Source: Gorsachius magnificus
Lineage: Eukaryota > Chordata > Aves > Pelecaniformes > Ardeidae
Reading direction: 5' to 3'
Assembly: GCA_034008185.1 (NCBI GenBank)
Contig: CM067086.1
Location: forward strand, 38,772,507 to 38,836,506
Length of the DNA: 64,000 nucleotides
Shown: in pieces, positions 1 to 13,460 of the stretch
Position numbering within the stretch: the stretch's first letter is position 1
Layout: each line of letters opens with the position of its first letter
The notes under the pieces: model-generated
What the model was told of the DNA's origin: nothing
What the model saw: the letters and a program-made list of their open reading frames with translations, nothing else
Databases searched by the model: none
Position numbers and translations under genes: made by a program

Positions 1-701
1 AAACCTCCCTACAGCCTTGAGTAAAGAATCTAAAAGGCAGAATTAAATATCTCTCTCTTCATTATTCACTATTGATGATCTGTAGGAAGCTACATGAAGA
101 GTATCTATGCATATTGAGTAGAGTCCTGCATATTTAGAGAGGACCCTAGGCAGGTGCTTCCACTGGGATCTCTGATTGCCCTGGAACGATTAGAAGCCTA
201 AAAAATAGGCTCTGTAAAGTTCCTTGGATGTGGTTCTTATACACTAACTAAATCACTTGTCACAAGTTCAGCTGGGATTGATAGTTCTGGGAAGATATTT
301 CCTGGCTCTCCTTTATATCCTATCTCAAATTCAATTCCACTGGTATATGTAAAGTCAAGCTAGTTGCAAAATAGTAAGAAACTAAGGAAGAAAAATAAAA
401 ATGAGAAATAGGAGTAAAAATAAATTAAAAAGTGGAATCTTGCTTTGAACTAGTAAAGATGATATTCTCATCTTTTTCTCCTGTGAAGATTGCAAAGGAA
501 ACTCATTTCAGCTTTGTAAGGCCACAATGATTGCTTCAGACACAAAATGAATCAGGCCTCCTGTTGGATTATGTGGGTGGTATTTCCACTCTTCCCTAGC
601 GTGATAATTCACAGCCTACAGCTGTGGCATGCAAACTCAAATATTTTTCTCTTTCTGTTTGGCTTTAAAATGAATGACCTGCATTCATTTGCTGTTTTTA
701 A

Positions 702-721
702 GAAAAAGAAAAAAAAAAAAA
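702..721 (+). repeat. A-rich simple repeat
   Basis: A 20-bp run of A broken by two G residues. It could be the tail of an old retrotransposed copy, but no recognisable body lies upstream. Confidence 0.8.
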
Positions 722-1201
722 CAGTTGAAGGCCCATTAAAAACTAGTAGTTTGAAACAGACCAGTCATAAAACAAAACAGTGTAAACAAAGAATGAATTA
801 ATTTGTCTTGACAACAGCATATTTTTAGTGCAGTTATAGTTTAGTATTGGAAAATTAACAATAAGATAGGTACTTGCTCAAATGTATAAATAATAAGATA
901 AATAAGATAATGGTTGTAAACAACCCCTATTGCACTGTTAAGAGTCATAAAAAAGACTTTTTATCTAATACTTACTTACCTGCTCTTAAAGAATTAACTT
1001 TTCTCTTTATACAGCAAAATTATTTGATGTTATTAATACCTATTAAAGCATATTTATTGGATTTTGTGTGTAATTCAAATGAATCAGATAAAACATAAAC
1101 CATAAACTTGCTATTCTATATCATTAAAATCACTTTGCAAACTCATGCTTGAACTTCATTTCCAAGTACACTTTTATTAGTCTAGGAAGCTCTTCTCCCA
1201 G

Positions 1202-1268
1202 AAAAAACAAACAAAAACACAAACAAACAAAAAACAACAACAACAACAACAACACAACAACAAAAAAA
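1202..1268 (+). repeat. (CAA)n / A-rich microsatellite
   Basis: Imperfect CAAA units pass into a perfect run of CAA units and then an A run. It is a simple repeat likely to vary in length. Confidence 0.9.
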
Positions 1269-1861
1269 CCCTAAAACTTGAATCCAATGTTTCTTTGCTT
1301 GCTACTACAACATAAAGTTGATCTTCCATGGCATGTTTCTTAAAAGCTGCTCTAAAGTTTTTCTATACCCTGTAAATTATTTTCTTTCCCTAATGGCTTG
1401 TTGTATTGTTTGCCAGTACAATGACTAGGAAAGCACTATTAACACTTGAGCTAATTAAGGTTTTCAGAAAACATTGGTTACGTTGTTCTCATTAACAGAC
1501 TTAAAAAAAATGCTATTCAGATGTATGAAAAAGAAGATTGCTTTTAAATCTCAAGAAATGAATGTAAGTGTTCATATTCTGGTACATTAACAGTTTGTTC
1601 CAGTACATTGATATTTTATGTGGAAATCCTACTCTGCAATTAATATGCCTGATGCAAATTGAAAAACCCATAATCCATCCTTCTCTGTTGGAATGTAAGA
1701 GCATATTATTATTGAGAAGCTACAGGATACCAGAACCATTTTTTAAAGTTGAATGCTCATTACCTTAAATCTGCATATGAAATGGTTTGCTTTCAGACTA
1801 GGTAATATATAAGTGAATATATTATGATACACATGAAAATGTATCAAATAACAACAGTAAC

Positions 1862-1876
1862 AATAATAATAATAAA
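1862..1876 (+). repeat. short (AAT)n microsatellite
   Basis: About four AAT units preceded by degenerate AAC units. Confidence 0.75.
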
Positions 1877-2799
1877 GCCAGTGTGCTTCACCTCCACAGA
1901 GATATTTATGTCTTTTAGCATTAGAATATAAAAATAGCTAAAAACTAAACTAAAGTCACTGCCACTTACTACCTCCTGGGGACATTTTTAGCCAAAGTGA
2001 TTGCTCAGGTGGGCATTGGTAATGAGATACCCTTTCTTGATCAGATGTGGAATGTTTATTGCAAAGGAGCAGGGTAGTATGACTGTTCAGCACACAACTC
2101 TTCTGAGTAACAACAAGCAAGATTTGTACATTTTAGTGGTTTGTCATTGTATTGATCTTGTGAGTTGAGTCCTCTCAAAGGGATTATCAGAGTCAAAATA
2201 GATGGATATCATTGGAGATGTCATTTCCTGACCCAGTTTTCAGAAGACTTTGTCTTTCATGCTGACAATGTGAAGAAAAACATTCTCAGGAGGCTTTTTA
2301 ACATTGGATACAGATCTTAACGAAAAATTGCTCTCTGATTCAGGTAAAAAGAAAATGTCATTAAAAAGTGCAAATTCTATCTGAAACTGATAGTGGCAGG
2401 TTCTGGAAGACTATAGAAATCATTCCTTATTTCCAAACCCAAAACCAGCTAGAGATCTTTTGTATTATTGAGGTTTTTTTAATTCCCTTCTCATTTTTCT
2501 TCCTTTGGAAGAATGCATGCACCTGGTAGTCTATGACTTGTTTTTTTTCCTGAGAGTGTGAGGAACACTCCTCAACCAGAGTATTTTCTACAGCCATGAC
2601 ATAATTTCACAATGGGATGAGACCCAGGGGTATAGCCTCAATTTCTGGAAAGATTTTGATTTCTATGGAAAGAAAAAGAAGGTATGTTTGATAGAAGGGA
2701 TGCAAAGTGTTCTGCAGCAAGATCTCAGTTTGGATCTTATGGGACCAGAACTCTGAAATGTACCGAAACTACCCCACCAAAGAGTCATAGTCTACAATA

Positions 2800-2838
2800 A
2801 CTTTTATCCGAAGATCTCAAAGCACTTTGCAAACAGAA
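2800..2838 (+). repeat. possible ancient MIR/L3-type fragment
   Basis: The bases read ctttta-tccgaagatctcaaag-cactttgcaaac. This resembles the tail segment, roughly 'atctcaaagcrctttacaaa', shared by old amniote MIR/L3/CR1-type repeats. Only about 40 bp are recognisable, so chance similarity is possible. Confidence 0.35.
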
Positions 2839-5394
2839 ACGATCTTGGCTGAAAATGTGTTTGTGGGAATAACTTCCATAAATTTGAGGATTAATTAGGA
2901 CAGGAACAAGAATCTCTTAAAAATGTTCAGAGATGCTTGTTTCCAAACATATCTGGCTTGGGATATATCAAAGGTCTCCAAGTTCCTCATATTTACCATA
3001 AAAACCCTAGAAAACTGTTGGCAGGATGACCAGCAACAGCAAAGTTTTTCCACAACCTCTGTCCCACATGGTAGAAACTCACATTCACCTTTTAAGTACA
3101 CCATCTCTTTTTCTGGAGGGGTCACAGTTTTAGTCTGCATATAAGAAGGATATAATGCAAGTCAAACTGTCATACTTGGCCATAGCACTGAGTAACATGG
3201 TGTGCAGAGTGTCAATGTACTCTACAAACTCTAGGGAGTTTAGAAAGAGACTTTGCCTTTATAGGACACAATCTTTCCTTGTGAGGTCTGCAAATTCCTT
3301 TGGAAAAGTGCATTTATGGGAGGTATATTAACTGCAGATTAATGGCATTCTGCTCTGACCCCAACCTACCCTTCTCATTCGGTTATTTGTTCCCTGAGCA
3401 AGGAATGGATTGCTATTCTAGTAATTTTCTCATTAACAATGATGACAACATCTCATTGTAACTCTTTCAGAATATTACTACTTCATGTAGGTTATCACAA
3501 GCTAAACTCAGAATGAATAAAACCAGTAAACTAGATTCTACAAAGATTACAGCAAGATTGATTTCAAAAAGGTGATAAAAAACTTAGCTTTGTTCTTGCT
3601 TACAGATGCATTTTTTTCCTAATATGCAATGGAGGGCTGGAACCAACCCCTGAAACCCCAGACCAAAAAGAAAGATCTAAATGTGTGATTTATGGCTTCA
3701 TTGGTATGGTATTATAGTTTAAAAGCTTGCTTTTAAACAGAAGGTCTTCAAAGCTTTCTTGATTTCATAAAGCATGTTCTCTTGATTCTTTGTCAGGGAA
3801 AAAAGAAAAAAAGCCAGTGAATTTTGTACCCAAGAAGAAACAAATCCACAGATAAATATCTACTTTTGTCACTCAGCAATGCTAGTTCACAAATAGTGTC
3901 AACTTTTCTATTCAGGTTTTCATCTCTTTGGTATTTACTCTTTTTTATGAAACTGAATGTTGCTGATGAATTTGAATTAATCTCTAAACTCTCATCTTTC
4001 CTTTCGTTCATGGGTTCATTAAATATTCCCTCTTTCAAGAAAAGAGTAAAGTTACATTAAAAGAAACACTTTCTCCTGTTACAGTTTGGCAGGAGTTAAT
4101 GATTTGTAGTTTACCTGTAAAGTATGCAAAAACAAGAAAAGGAAAAAGACCATAGAGAAGCCCATTTACTTAATCCTGTTAACTGTTATACGAAAATATT
4201 TTAACAAGAAAAAAGATTTTCTGTTTTTCTAATTATCATAATGTCATCAAACTACCATTCCTTGATGTCTTTAGCTGTCTGCAGCAGCAACAATAATATA
4301 AATCACCTCTGCTGTTTTTCCCTTTGCACGTTTCCTGTTTCCTTGCTCAAGCTGCTGAAGTATTCAGTGCTGAGGAAAATGATGGGAAAAAGCTTTATGG
4401 ACATAGGGCATAGTCTAATGATTGACATCACTGCTCATCACATACATATTTCCATGAAATACACAGTGTGGCAGAATGAGAGAATATACCCTTGCTGCTT
4501 TTTCTTTGATGTTGCAGCAGCAAGTTTACATGATATATTATATGAAAAATCTCCATCAGACCACTACATAGAAAGCAAAGATACCATATTTTGAAAATGT
4601 TTATCCAATCACCACTTCAAACCCAGTTTCAAGTTAATATCTCAAGTAATGCACCTTTCCCAAAAGATCCCAAATAATATAATTTAAACTGTTAGAAAGC
4701 AAATAGAGGATGTTACAAACTTTTGTGAATCCTCATAGTTCAATCAGTGTCTATGATACCCTGATGCGTTCCTAAAGGCTTCCAGCTAGAAGCCCTCAAT
4801 AGAAGACACCATCCCAATAATACAATTTTGTGTTACCAAAACCTAACCATATCATCTCAGTGGACAAATAGCACAGCAACTTCCCGCAGCTGCCCAATTT
4901 TCTGTCAGAGTACTGGATACTGCACTGCTAGTACTGTGATTTCAGGTATTGCTGCAACTGGGGGAAATTAACACCTCATGTATCACATACCCTGAAAACT
5001 TCTTTAAAGCCAGACAAAGGATTAGTACAAGAAAATAAATCATGTGTAGCAATATGTCTCTTCAGTTTAGACACACCATCTTTCTGCCTGTGGTTTAGAA
5101 CTCCAAGAGATGTTGTTTTCTGATTCTGCTAGCAAAAGTAGTTGGGATACTGCACAAACTGAAGAAATCAAAGCCCTCTTTCAGAGGATCGCTCTCTGAA
5201 CAACATCCCCCTTCAGGGGATACATGCAGCTTTCTGAAATGAGAACATTCCTGAGACCATATTCAGGCTTCACTCATCCTTCTTCAGGAGGCAGCTTTTA
5301 ATCTTCTTCCTTGTACAGAAATGTGGAATGTCTGACTTAAAAGGTACTACTGTCATTTGGATATTACAGAGCTATCTTGAGCCTGGTCTGTATA

Positions 5395-6104
5395 CCAGGA
5401 TGAGTGGCTGGAAAGCTGCTTGGCAGAGAGGGATCTGGGGGTACTACTTGGCAGCCAAACTGAATACGAGCCAGCAGTGTGCACAGGTGGCCAAGAAGGT
5501 CATAGAAGCCATCCTGGCTTGTATCAGAAATAACGTGACCAGCAGGACCAGGGAAGTCATCGTTCCCCTGTACTTGGCATTGATGAGGCCGCACCTCAAA
5601 TTCTGGGTTCAGTTTTGGGCCCCTCACTACAAGAAAGACATTGAGGTGCTGGAGTGTGTCCAGAGAAGGGCAATGAAGCTGGTGAGGGGTTTGGAGCACA
5701 AGTCTTAAGAGGAGCGGAAGAGGAAACTGGGATTGTTTAGCCTGGAGAAGAGGAGGCTGAGGGGAGACCTTATCACCCTCTACAACTACCTGAAAAGAGG
5801 TTGTAGCAAGGTGGGTGTTGGTCTCTTCTCCCAAGTAACAAGCAATAAGACGAGAGGGAATGGCCTCAAGTTGTGTCAGGGGAGGTTTAGATTAGATATT
5901 AGGAAAAAAATTTTCACTGAAAGGGTTATCAGGCACTGGAATGGGCTACTCAGGGAAGTGGTTGAGTCCCCACCCCTGGAGGTATTTAAAAGAAGGGTAG
6001 ATGAGGTGCTTAGAGACAGGGTTTAGCAGCAGACAGGTACAGTTGGGCTCAATGATTTTGAAGGTCTTTTCCAACCAAATGATTCTGTCATTCTATGATT
6101 CTAT
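5395..6104 (+). mobile_element. 5'-truncated CR1 LINE (ORF2 C-terminus and 3' tail)
   Basis: Plus-strand remnant of the non-LTR retrotransposon CR1. The frame encodes the end of CR1 ORF2: residues such as [36 protein letters not shown] and, further on, [13 protein letters not shown] and [11 protein letters not shown] match the intact copy near 60 kb in this window. One in-frame TAA at 5706-5708 interrupts it; the frame is otherwise kept to the normal stop near 6024. The element ends in the CR1 3' tail (gattctgtcattctatgattctat). The 5' border, near 5395, is judged from loss of similarity to the other copy. It is a dead insertion of moderate age. Confidence 0.93.
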
Positions 6105-7949
6105 ACAGAATATGCAAACCATTGCTCCAGTGCTTACCTATAAACAAATAGTTCATCCTTCTCTGATTGATTTTTTCATACCCTGAAATCAACATTTCTT
6201 AAAAACTTATGCAATAATTGCATTATCTTATAGAAGCAATTGAAAATAATTAATCTTGTTTATGTCTAGCTCTCAGTCAAAATGAGACATCACAAGAACA
6301 AAACGACTTTGAGGTGGCAAAGACTAGGATTGAAGGCTTTCAAGGATACTGTGCAGTAACTAAGTAGGAGATTCTAAAAGTCACAGAAATTGCCAAACAT
6401 CATAACTTTTTAACAAAATACTTCAAAAGTCACAATATTGACTTCTATAACAATTAGTTTCTTATTCTGTGGGAGCTGGAATCACTTCCAGCTGTGTGTA
6501 TGGAGACGGATGTATGGAGATGGTCCAATATAACTTATTCCTGTATTTCAAGCTATGTAGAGGTATAAACACATTGTTTTAATAACTATTGCCAATCTAA
6601 CCCCAAGTTTCCCATTACTCTGACCACCACTTCCTGCTGCTGCCCATCCAGCACTATTATTCTGTGACTCCTCCAGGCATATGAGTCCTTCTGGAAAGTA
6701 TCACCATCCTGATCTTACAATAGAAAAGTTCAACTCCATGTCCTCATGACTGAGCAATGTCTAACAAGCACAACATTCCCCTTGATTGGGAAAATGAAAA
6801 TCAAAGTGGGAAGAAATTTCAGGTTTTAAGTTCTTTATTCCCATTCCCTGAATGACATAATTGAAAAGCACATTCTTGTAGGGCTCTACAATTTGATGCA
6901 GCATAGAGCGCTACCGTTGCTTACTATCCAGCAGCAACTGCAGTCCCTCTGAGAGACATCAGCCTGTTGTGGACAGAGCAGCTGGAGAAACAAAGTGATC
7001 TGTACACTGTAAAGCAGACGGCCACATACTTATGGCTGAACATCCATTCTGAACATCCACTCTGGTGGCAACAGGCTGATAATGTTCAGAGTGGCTGTGA
7101 CAGCTGACAGAATGGCATCAATGAAATTGTCTTCACACTAAACAAATTCACAAAGAATGAGCCTGAGAACTAGCAGTACTCAAAGCAAAAATGAGGACAA
7201 AGTTTGTAAAACTGAGATATAATTTTAAATTAGATTTATATGCTGAGTGGTTTCCTTTCAAAATAACTGTGTTCTACTTGCAATTATATATATATGGACT
7301 CTTCTTTTTAGCAGCTTTTCTTCTATCCTCTTCACTCCCTACCAGGCTGCTGATTCTCTCTCTCTCTTTTTAAAAAAAGTCCTTCACTCTCTCACTGCAC
7401 TCGTTCCACTTTGTTCCTCTTTCACCACCACATTTCAAAGACTTCCAGGAGTCAGACAAAGTTGTTTCAACAAGGTAACACTTTCCTTTGCAGAAGGGCA
7501 AAATTCTTCTCTGTATAAGACAGGCACAGTCTAGGTATCCTTACACTTTTTTTTTTCTTTAATATATCCTATACCCATTACTGCTGGAACAGTCTGAGAT
7601 AAATGCAGCGAACTACAGTTGTTAAGGGAGAGCACATGATCTATTCTCCCCACATCGCGGGACTCTCAGTCCCAGACTGGAATAGAATCCAGATATATTT
7701 ATCAATTACACGTTTTTATATCAATGTTCCCAAGTGAAGTTCTCTGCTTTGATGCAGAGAAAATCCCTTGCTTGTGAAAATAATCTTTCAGATTTTTTTT
7801 TAATAATTCATTATTTTTAAAACACTATATAACTGCAGACTATTTGGGGGGGGAGGGACTTGAGGTATATTTATTTAACTATGCAGAGAAAGCCATCCCA
7901 GAGTTTCTGACTCCTGAATTTATGTGATTTTTTTAAATGATTGAATTTG

Positions 7950-7978
7950 AGTACTTAGTTAGTACTCAACTAAGTACT
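7950..7978. repeat. 11-bp perfect inverted repeat
   Basis: Left arm agtacttagtt (7950-7960), 7-nt spacer, right arm aactaagtact (7968-7978). The arms would make an 11-bp hairpin. No neighbouring gene explains it. Confidence 0.85.
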
Positions 7979-10900
7979 TCTGACATCTACAAAAATTACT
8001 AAAAGACAGGACATGATGCCAATATTTCATTTCAGCTGTACAGTGCTTAACAGTCTGTGAGGATGTTGTGATGCAAAAATGATTATGAAGACTGGCTCAG
8101 AACCAAGCCATGGAAACCACTGATGCTTTCTGGTTCATATTACGGCTTTAAAAAACTTACCAAGCTATTAGCATGTAGTTACTGAGGAAATTTGGACCAC
8201 CTACTGGGCTGAATATCTTTTATTTACAAAAAGACAATGTCATTAATAATCAGGTTTATATTTTTTTTTATTTCAGTACATGCCATATGCTTTTACAAAC
8301 TGAGATGAGCTAGTAAATACATAATAGATAGCTCTGCACATATCCATTTTGAAGAGTCAAAAAAAACCCGTGTCACACTGTCAGTAGAAAATTGCAGTTA
8401 TGGCATATAGTAAAAAGACTTTACACATACAGTGTTTGTTTCAATAAAGGAAATTAAATGTTTATGTTATAGCTATCATTGGTAGGACATTTTAAAGACT
8501 GGGAGGATAATTGTGAATTTAAAAAAAAAAAAATTTGATTCCGAGAGAAGTATAAATACTACATGTCTAAACCAAGAACTATTACACAGATATCCACAGA
8601 CTTCCAGTAAGTAAATGTTAGTTTCTCCAGTCTTTCTGACTACACACATTTTATTTTCCCTTCAAATTAATTTTCCAGCAGACTACAATGCCTAAAAACT
8701 CCCTGAGGACTTGAGCTAACTGAAAAAGGGGAGCTATTGAAGCACTGTATACAAGACGAATACTTTTCACTACTCAGATACAAGCATCTCAGAGACAATT
8801 TCCAATCATTTCAGTTATTGCCATGTGTTCTTTATCTTGTAGAATGGTCTGAACTGTACTTTACCCAAACACTCGTCAGACTGGTGCTGTGAAAAATCTA
8901 CTGCTAAACCAAACTCTGATTTTTGACAATTAGCTTCACCTTTAACCTTTGTGTGCTTGCAAACAGAGTATCTCTGTTGGCCAAAGTGTCCTTATGTTTC
9001 CTATCTGACCTATTTAGATCATTTTAGTGTAATCCCAATAACCTAAAATGTTGGGTTTATGCTGCTCCTTGTGGATCCTTTCTGAGTTTTTTTGGCCAGT
9101 GTGTTTAAGGAATTTCTGTTAGTTTGCTTCATCTGTGAGGCCATCCTGATCCTCCCACAGGTGATGCATAAAGGAATTATGAGTGTGAAAGCTTCACTGG
9201 GCCAGAATAAGCATAGTGCTCTGACCAAACAAAGCTGAAGGGAGTTCATTTCTCAAGCATTGGTAGAATCTGGGATTCTTACAGCAATACGTTCAGACCA
9301 GCTCTGAGGTAGACTCACTTCATGTATTGGAAGGCCTCATCATCGATAAGGTTATTCTTTCAGCCATTTTTTCATGCTACTATCCCCCTGACAACTAGCA
9401 GCTTCTCTATATTATGTGAATTAAGTGTGTGCCAGCTGCTGTTTTTTCTCGGATCCCCATTACATAATATCTCCTTTATTAACAAGACCACATTACTCAC
9501 AAAATTTAAAAAAAAGAAAAGCCAAAAATATTCAGTTTGTGGTTGATTATGATTGTTTGTATATTGATGACTTCAACTCCCTATTTACCCTGACTTTACA
9601 AAATTCTGATTGTTTGCTTGCTAACAGCATGATAATTATCAATGAAGATAAAGCAACATACACATACAGCCTCTTATTTCTGGCTTGACTTATTTACATC
9701 AAACACACTGTAAGCACACTTCATAATTCACAGAAGGCTAAGCCAAAGTCATCAATACGGGTGAACAAATCCATGTTTTGAAGCCTTTGCTCTGTCTGAT
9801 ACTCTAAGGTGGATATGCAGAAGATCATTATGTATTCTTCACCACAGGTCAGTTGCTTAGCTACCAGAGAAGTAGAGAACTACTAATTGAAAGTATTCAG
9901 TATTGCTGGCAACATTTGCTGCAGGACACTGGTCTTAGAAACAGTCAGATATAAATGTTGCAGGAGGAAGGATGAAAGAAAAATCTGCTCAACATCATCT
10001 TGCTGAAAATAACAAATGTCTTTCTTCAGTGTTATGATGTATGGACTCTCACCAGTAAAATGGTACTGATTCTGATGATCAGTCATCAAATGATCCTGTG
10101 ATGAGTTTAGTAGTTGTAGAGATTAGTTATTCCCAGCAAGTTAATATACTGTGGTTATATTTTAAATGTAATTATTGTTGCAAATACTGGAGTAATTTCC
10201 TATTTATATAGCTCCAGCACATTTCCAAGTGTTTGATTACCTTCAGGGATCTCTAGTTAATAGGTGCAGCTATTAAAAGGGAAAAAAAAATGAACAACTG
10301 GCCAGAATACTAACCTCTCATGAGATCCTTAATTGCTAAACCCCTTGCATTTGTTTCACATGTACACCTGAAACTCTGTCGTGAAAACAAACACTCATTT
10401 TTCTTTAGCTCAAAGAAGAATTCCACAATACAGCATTATCAGCTTTTCTTTTCACAGTATTCTCCAGTGTAGGTTTTCTTTTTATTTTTTTTTTTCCTTT
10501 GTAGTCAATGTTTTAATAAATTCATTTTCTGCCAGTCTGGAATATAAAAGTTAAGGCCATCCTGTTGGGATAAATGAGAGGATATCTTTAATGTATTGTC
10601 ATCCTACCAGACTTTTCAAATGAGATGTTTTCAACCTTTACCTTTCAGTTGCTAGGTTAAAAAAAATAAACTTAGTTTAGAATTACATTCTACTGCAGTC
10701 TTTGCATATAAAGCATTAAGAAAGCGTTCCTTGAAACAGTCGCAGTAGTTCTATTGAGAAACTTCAGTTAAATTGCTTCCACGGAGAAGTATCTCCCAGA
10801 TAAATTCACATGCATTCAGTAAATCTATATTTCCATAGATACATAGTTTTTAAAGTAAGGAGGGCTCATAAGGATGACTTTGTTTATGTATCATTTCGTA

Positions 10901-11114
10901 GATTTGATAGAATGTAAGTGAATGAAAGATTTAAGTTTGCCATACTTATCCAATATCCAGAGAATTTAAAACCAAAGACAAACTTTCAGAGTTTCTGGAC
11001 CTATTTTAAATATATTATTTAGTTACTATAGAGCAGCTGATATTTTTATAGTAAAGAAAAAGCATACATATTACACTGTCCCACAAAGTCTCTTGTCCCA
11101 GGATTATCTGTTCA

Positions 11115-11156
11115 CATACCAGGAATTTAAATTCGCATACCAGGATTTCAAATTCC
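11115..11156 (+). repeat. 21-bp tandem duplication
   Basis: Two adjacent 21-bp units beginning cataccagga are identical at 18 of 21 positions. It is a small local duplication. Confidence 0.8.
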
Positions 11157-12205
11157 CTCAAGTGTGAGGAGAGTCCTGAATCTGAGTAAATAAAATAGAT
11201 TTAACTGACAGACTGCCCCGTGTTAATTTAGCACATTTTATCTACCCATTCTTTCTCTTATCTGCATTAATGAATCAAATGTGACATTGCAAGGGTCCAC
11301 CTATATAACGTGCAACTCAGTAAATCCTTTTTTCTAATTTCATCATTCATTCTGAATCTAAAAAAAAACTTTTTTTTGCTTGAGTTGTACAGTTTTCCAT
11401 TACAGAGTATGCCTAGGATTGTCTATTTGCTGCCTTTTTAAAATGTCCCTAAACCAAGTCACCAAGGAAAGTAACAAGTACAGCTTGTTGGAGACAACTT
11501 CAGCGCATACAATTGCATGTTCTAAATAAGACATCCAGTTGAATATCCATGTGTTTATGACTGCATCAGCTTGTATTCGGAAAAAGTCAGCAAGGCAGCT
11601 TACATTGCCCTTCATAGAACTAGTACATGATCCACAGGGAACACTGCACAAAATACCACCTGAAGTGCAGAGACATGTTTAGTATACCAGAGACTCCTTA
11701 ATTCTCACCTATGAATTCAACCCAAATTTAACTTTCCTCAGACAAATGAAGTTTTCTCCTTCTCTAAAACTGTTATGGTCCTACAAACACTAAAGCACCA
11801 CTCAGTAGTCTCAGCTAACATCTGATATCCCAAAGCCTAGGGAACCCTGGAAATGTCACTGCTTCCTTGCCAACCCTTAGGATTCTACTGTATTTAAGCT
11901 CTACACTTCTCTTGGTTTTCTTTTCTCTGACTTTCTCTTTCAACTTTAAATTTTCTGTTACATGGAGAACGTAGATTTAACTGGAAACATTAACACTGTA
12001 ATTCTCATTATTAGAAAATTTTATTGCATATCCATCTGCCTTATCATTAGTACATGTTCAGAAATCCCTGGCCAGCCTGTAGGACTCAGCTTCCTCTAAA
12101 ACAGAAAGTGGATTAGAAAGTGTTGGTTCATCCCATTACTGTTGCCTGCCTCCTGACACTTTTCTGTCAGCTACTCCTACCACAATGACCACTGCACCTC
12201 TGTAG

Positions 12206-12227
12206 CCTCCCTCCCAAAGGAGGGAGG
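12206..12227. repeat. 9-bp hairpin of C/T and G/A strands
   Basis: cctccctcc (12206-12214), loop caaa, ggagggagg (12219-12227): a perfect 9-bp stem with a tetraloop and strict purine/pyrimidine strand bias. Confidence 0.8.
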
Positions 12228-13460
12228 AGGAGGAATTTTCATTGTCATTATCCACGGTCAAGAAGCTGTGCCTTGGGAACCAGAACTATTTGCTATGCCA
12301 GACAGAAAACAAAGAGAAGACAAGTTATTAATATATCCTCATCCAAGAGCAAATCTACCACCTCTCTAAACTGACTTTTTAGGCTAATTTCCAAAATAGT
12401 TCTCCTACCTTCCTAACAATAGCAAAATTTACTTGTGGGTATGTTATGCCCTTCCCTGAACATTTTGGATAAAATGTATGCTCTTTCCTCTGACAAGAGC
12501 TTTTCTTTCCTTGTCATCTTTTTGGAATGCCCTGAAATCCATATGGACAATTCAGGCGTCAATGAATCTTTGGTCCCTCCTTAGGTATTCCTATTTGATG
12601 TAAATAATAAAACTTCTAACACAGAAGACCTAAGTGGTTTTTTGTAAATCCTGTTCTAAATTTGGGAAAGAAGCAGGTTGTGGTTGAAAGAAAAATACTT
12701 TTCATCCCAGCGAATATTAAGCAGGATTTAAACAATAGCTAATGAGGTTGCACATTTCAAATCAGAAGGTATGGATAATTTACAAACAATAATTGGAAAA
12801 AGCTCGGCTCATGAAGTCTCTGGACCATTAATATTCAATTTCAACAACTCTGGAATTTCCAGAAGACTGATAAGAAACTGCCACTCTGTATCTGGTTTAA
12901 TAGGGTAAAAACAATGGCCCAAATAACTATATATTTTTCAGCCTGACCATTTTCACAGATTTAATAACAGAAATACTGATGCAAGATTCAATAGAGAGAT
13001 TTAAAGAAAGCTAAATTAATTAATGACATTTAATAACTTGAGCAAATAGAACTATCTTTGTATGCTTGGACACATGAACAAGGATACACTGAATGGAATG
13101 AGGAGGTTATATCGTATCTGTATATGGCACATGACTACTGTGACTTCTTCTATATTTCATAATTCAAGCGACACAATGACAAATTTGAAGGCAAAACCAA
13201 AAAAAAACCCACAAGTGATAGAACTCAGCTGGTAAGGTTCCAGATGAGTTAAAAGGAAACGGCTCAGGTAGAAAAATGTAATCATAAAGTGTGCAAAGGT
13301 TGGTTGTGGAATTTAGAAATTTGAATAAGAAATAAAGCATATCAGTACTTTTATGTATTTTGCTGACTTTAAAATCAAGAATGAGATCAGACTAGTTGGT
13401 CAGGACCTAGATTTACAGACTACAAAACTAAGCCTGCCCCTTTGATTCTCAGAAATTAAT

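Larger units (their letters stand above)
1..5394. other. AT-rich unique sequence, no gene supported
   Basis: I see no convincing coding region on either strand. Open frames here are short, run in both directions over the same bases and lack recognisable domains. The stretch holds simple repeats near 702, 1202 and 1862 and a possible old interspersed-repeat fragment near 2800, each listed separately. It is probably intergenic or intronic. Confidence 0.7.
6105..13460. other. unique AT-rich sequence, no gene supported
   Basis: No domain or convincing exon was found on either strand. It contains the small inverted and direct repeats listed separately (7950, 11115, 12206), an A13 run near 8520 and a G8 run near 7845. 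Open frames of 60-95 codons here have no recognisable content. Confidence 0.65.

Noticed and set aside
3089..3134. 46-bp minus-strand segment with acceptor-like tatatgcag and donor gtgaat
   Set aside because: Too short; matches of this quality to splice signals arise by chance many times in 64 kb.
10198..10245. tttatatagctccagcacatttcc resembling an old L3/MIR-type start
   Set aside because: Match too short and no continuation in the expected order.
11400..11651. 83-codon minus-strand frame
   Set aside because: No domain, no clear splice borders; left unannotated.
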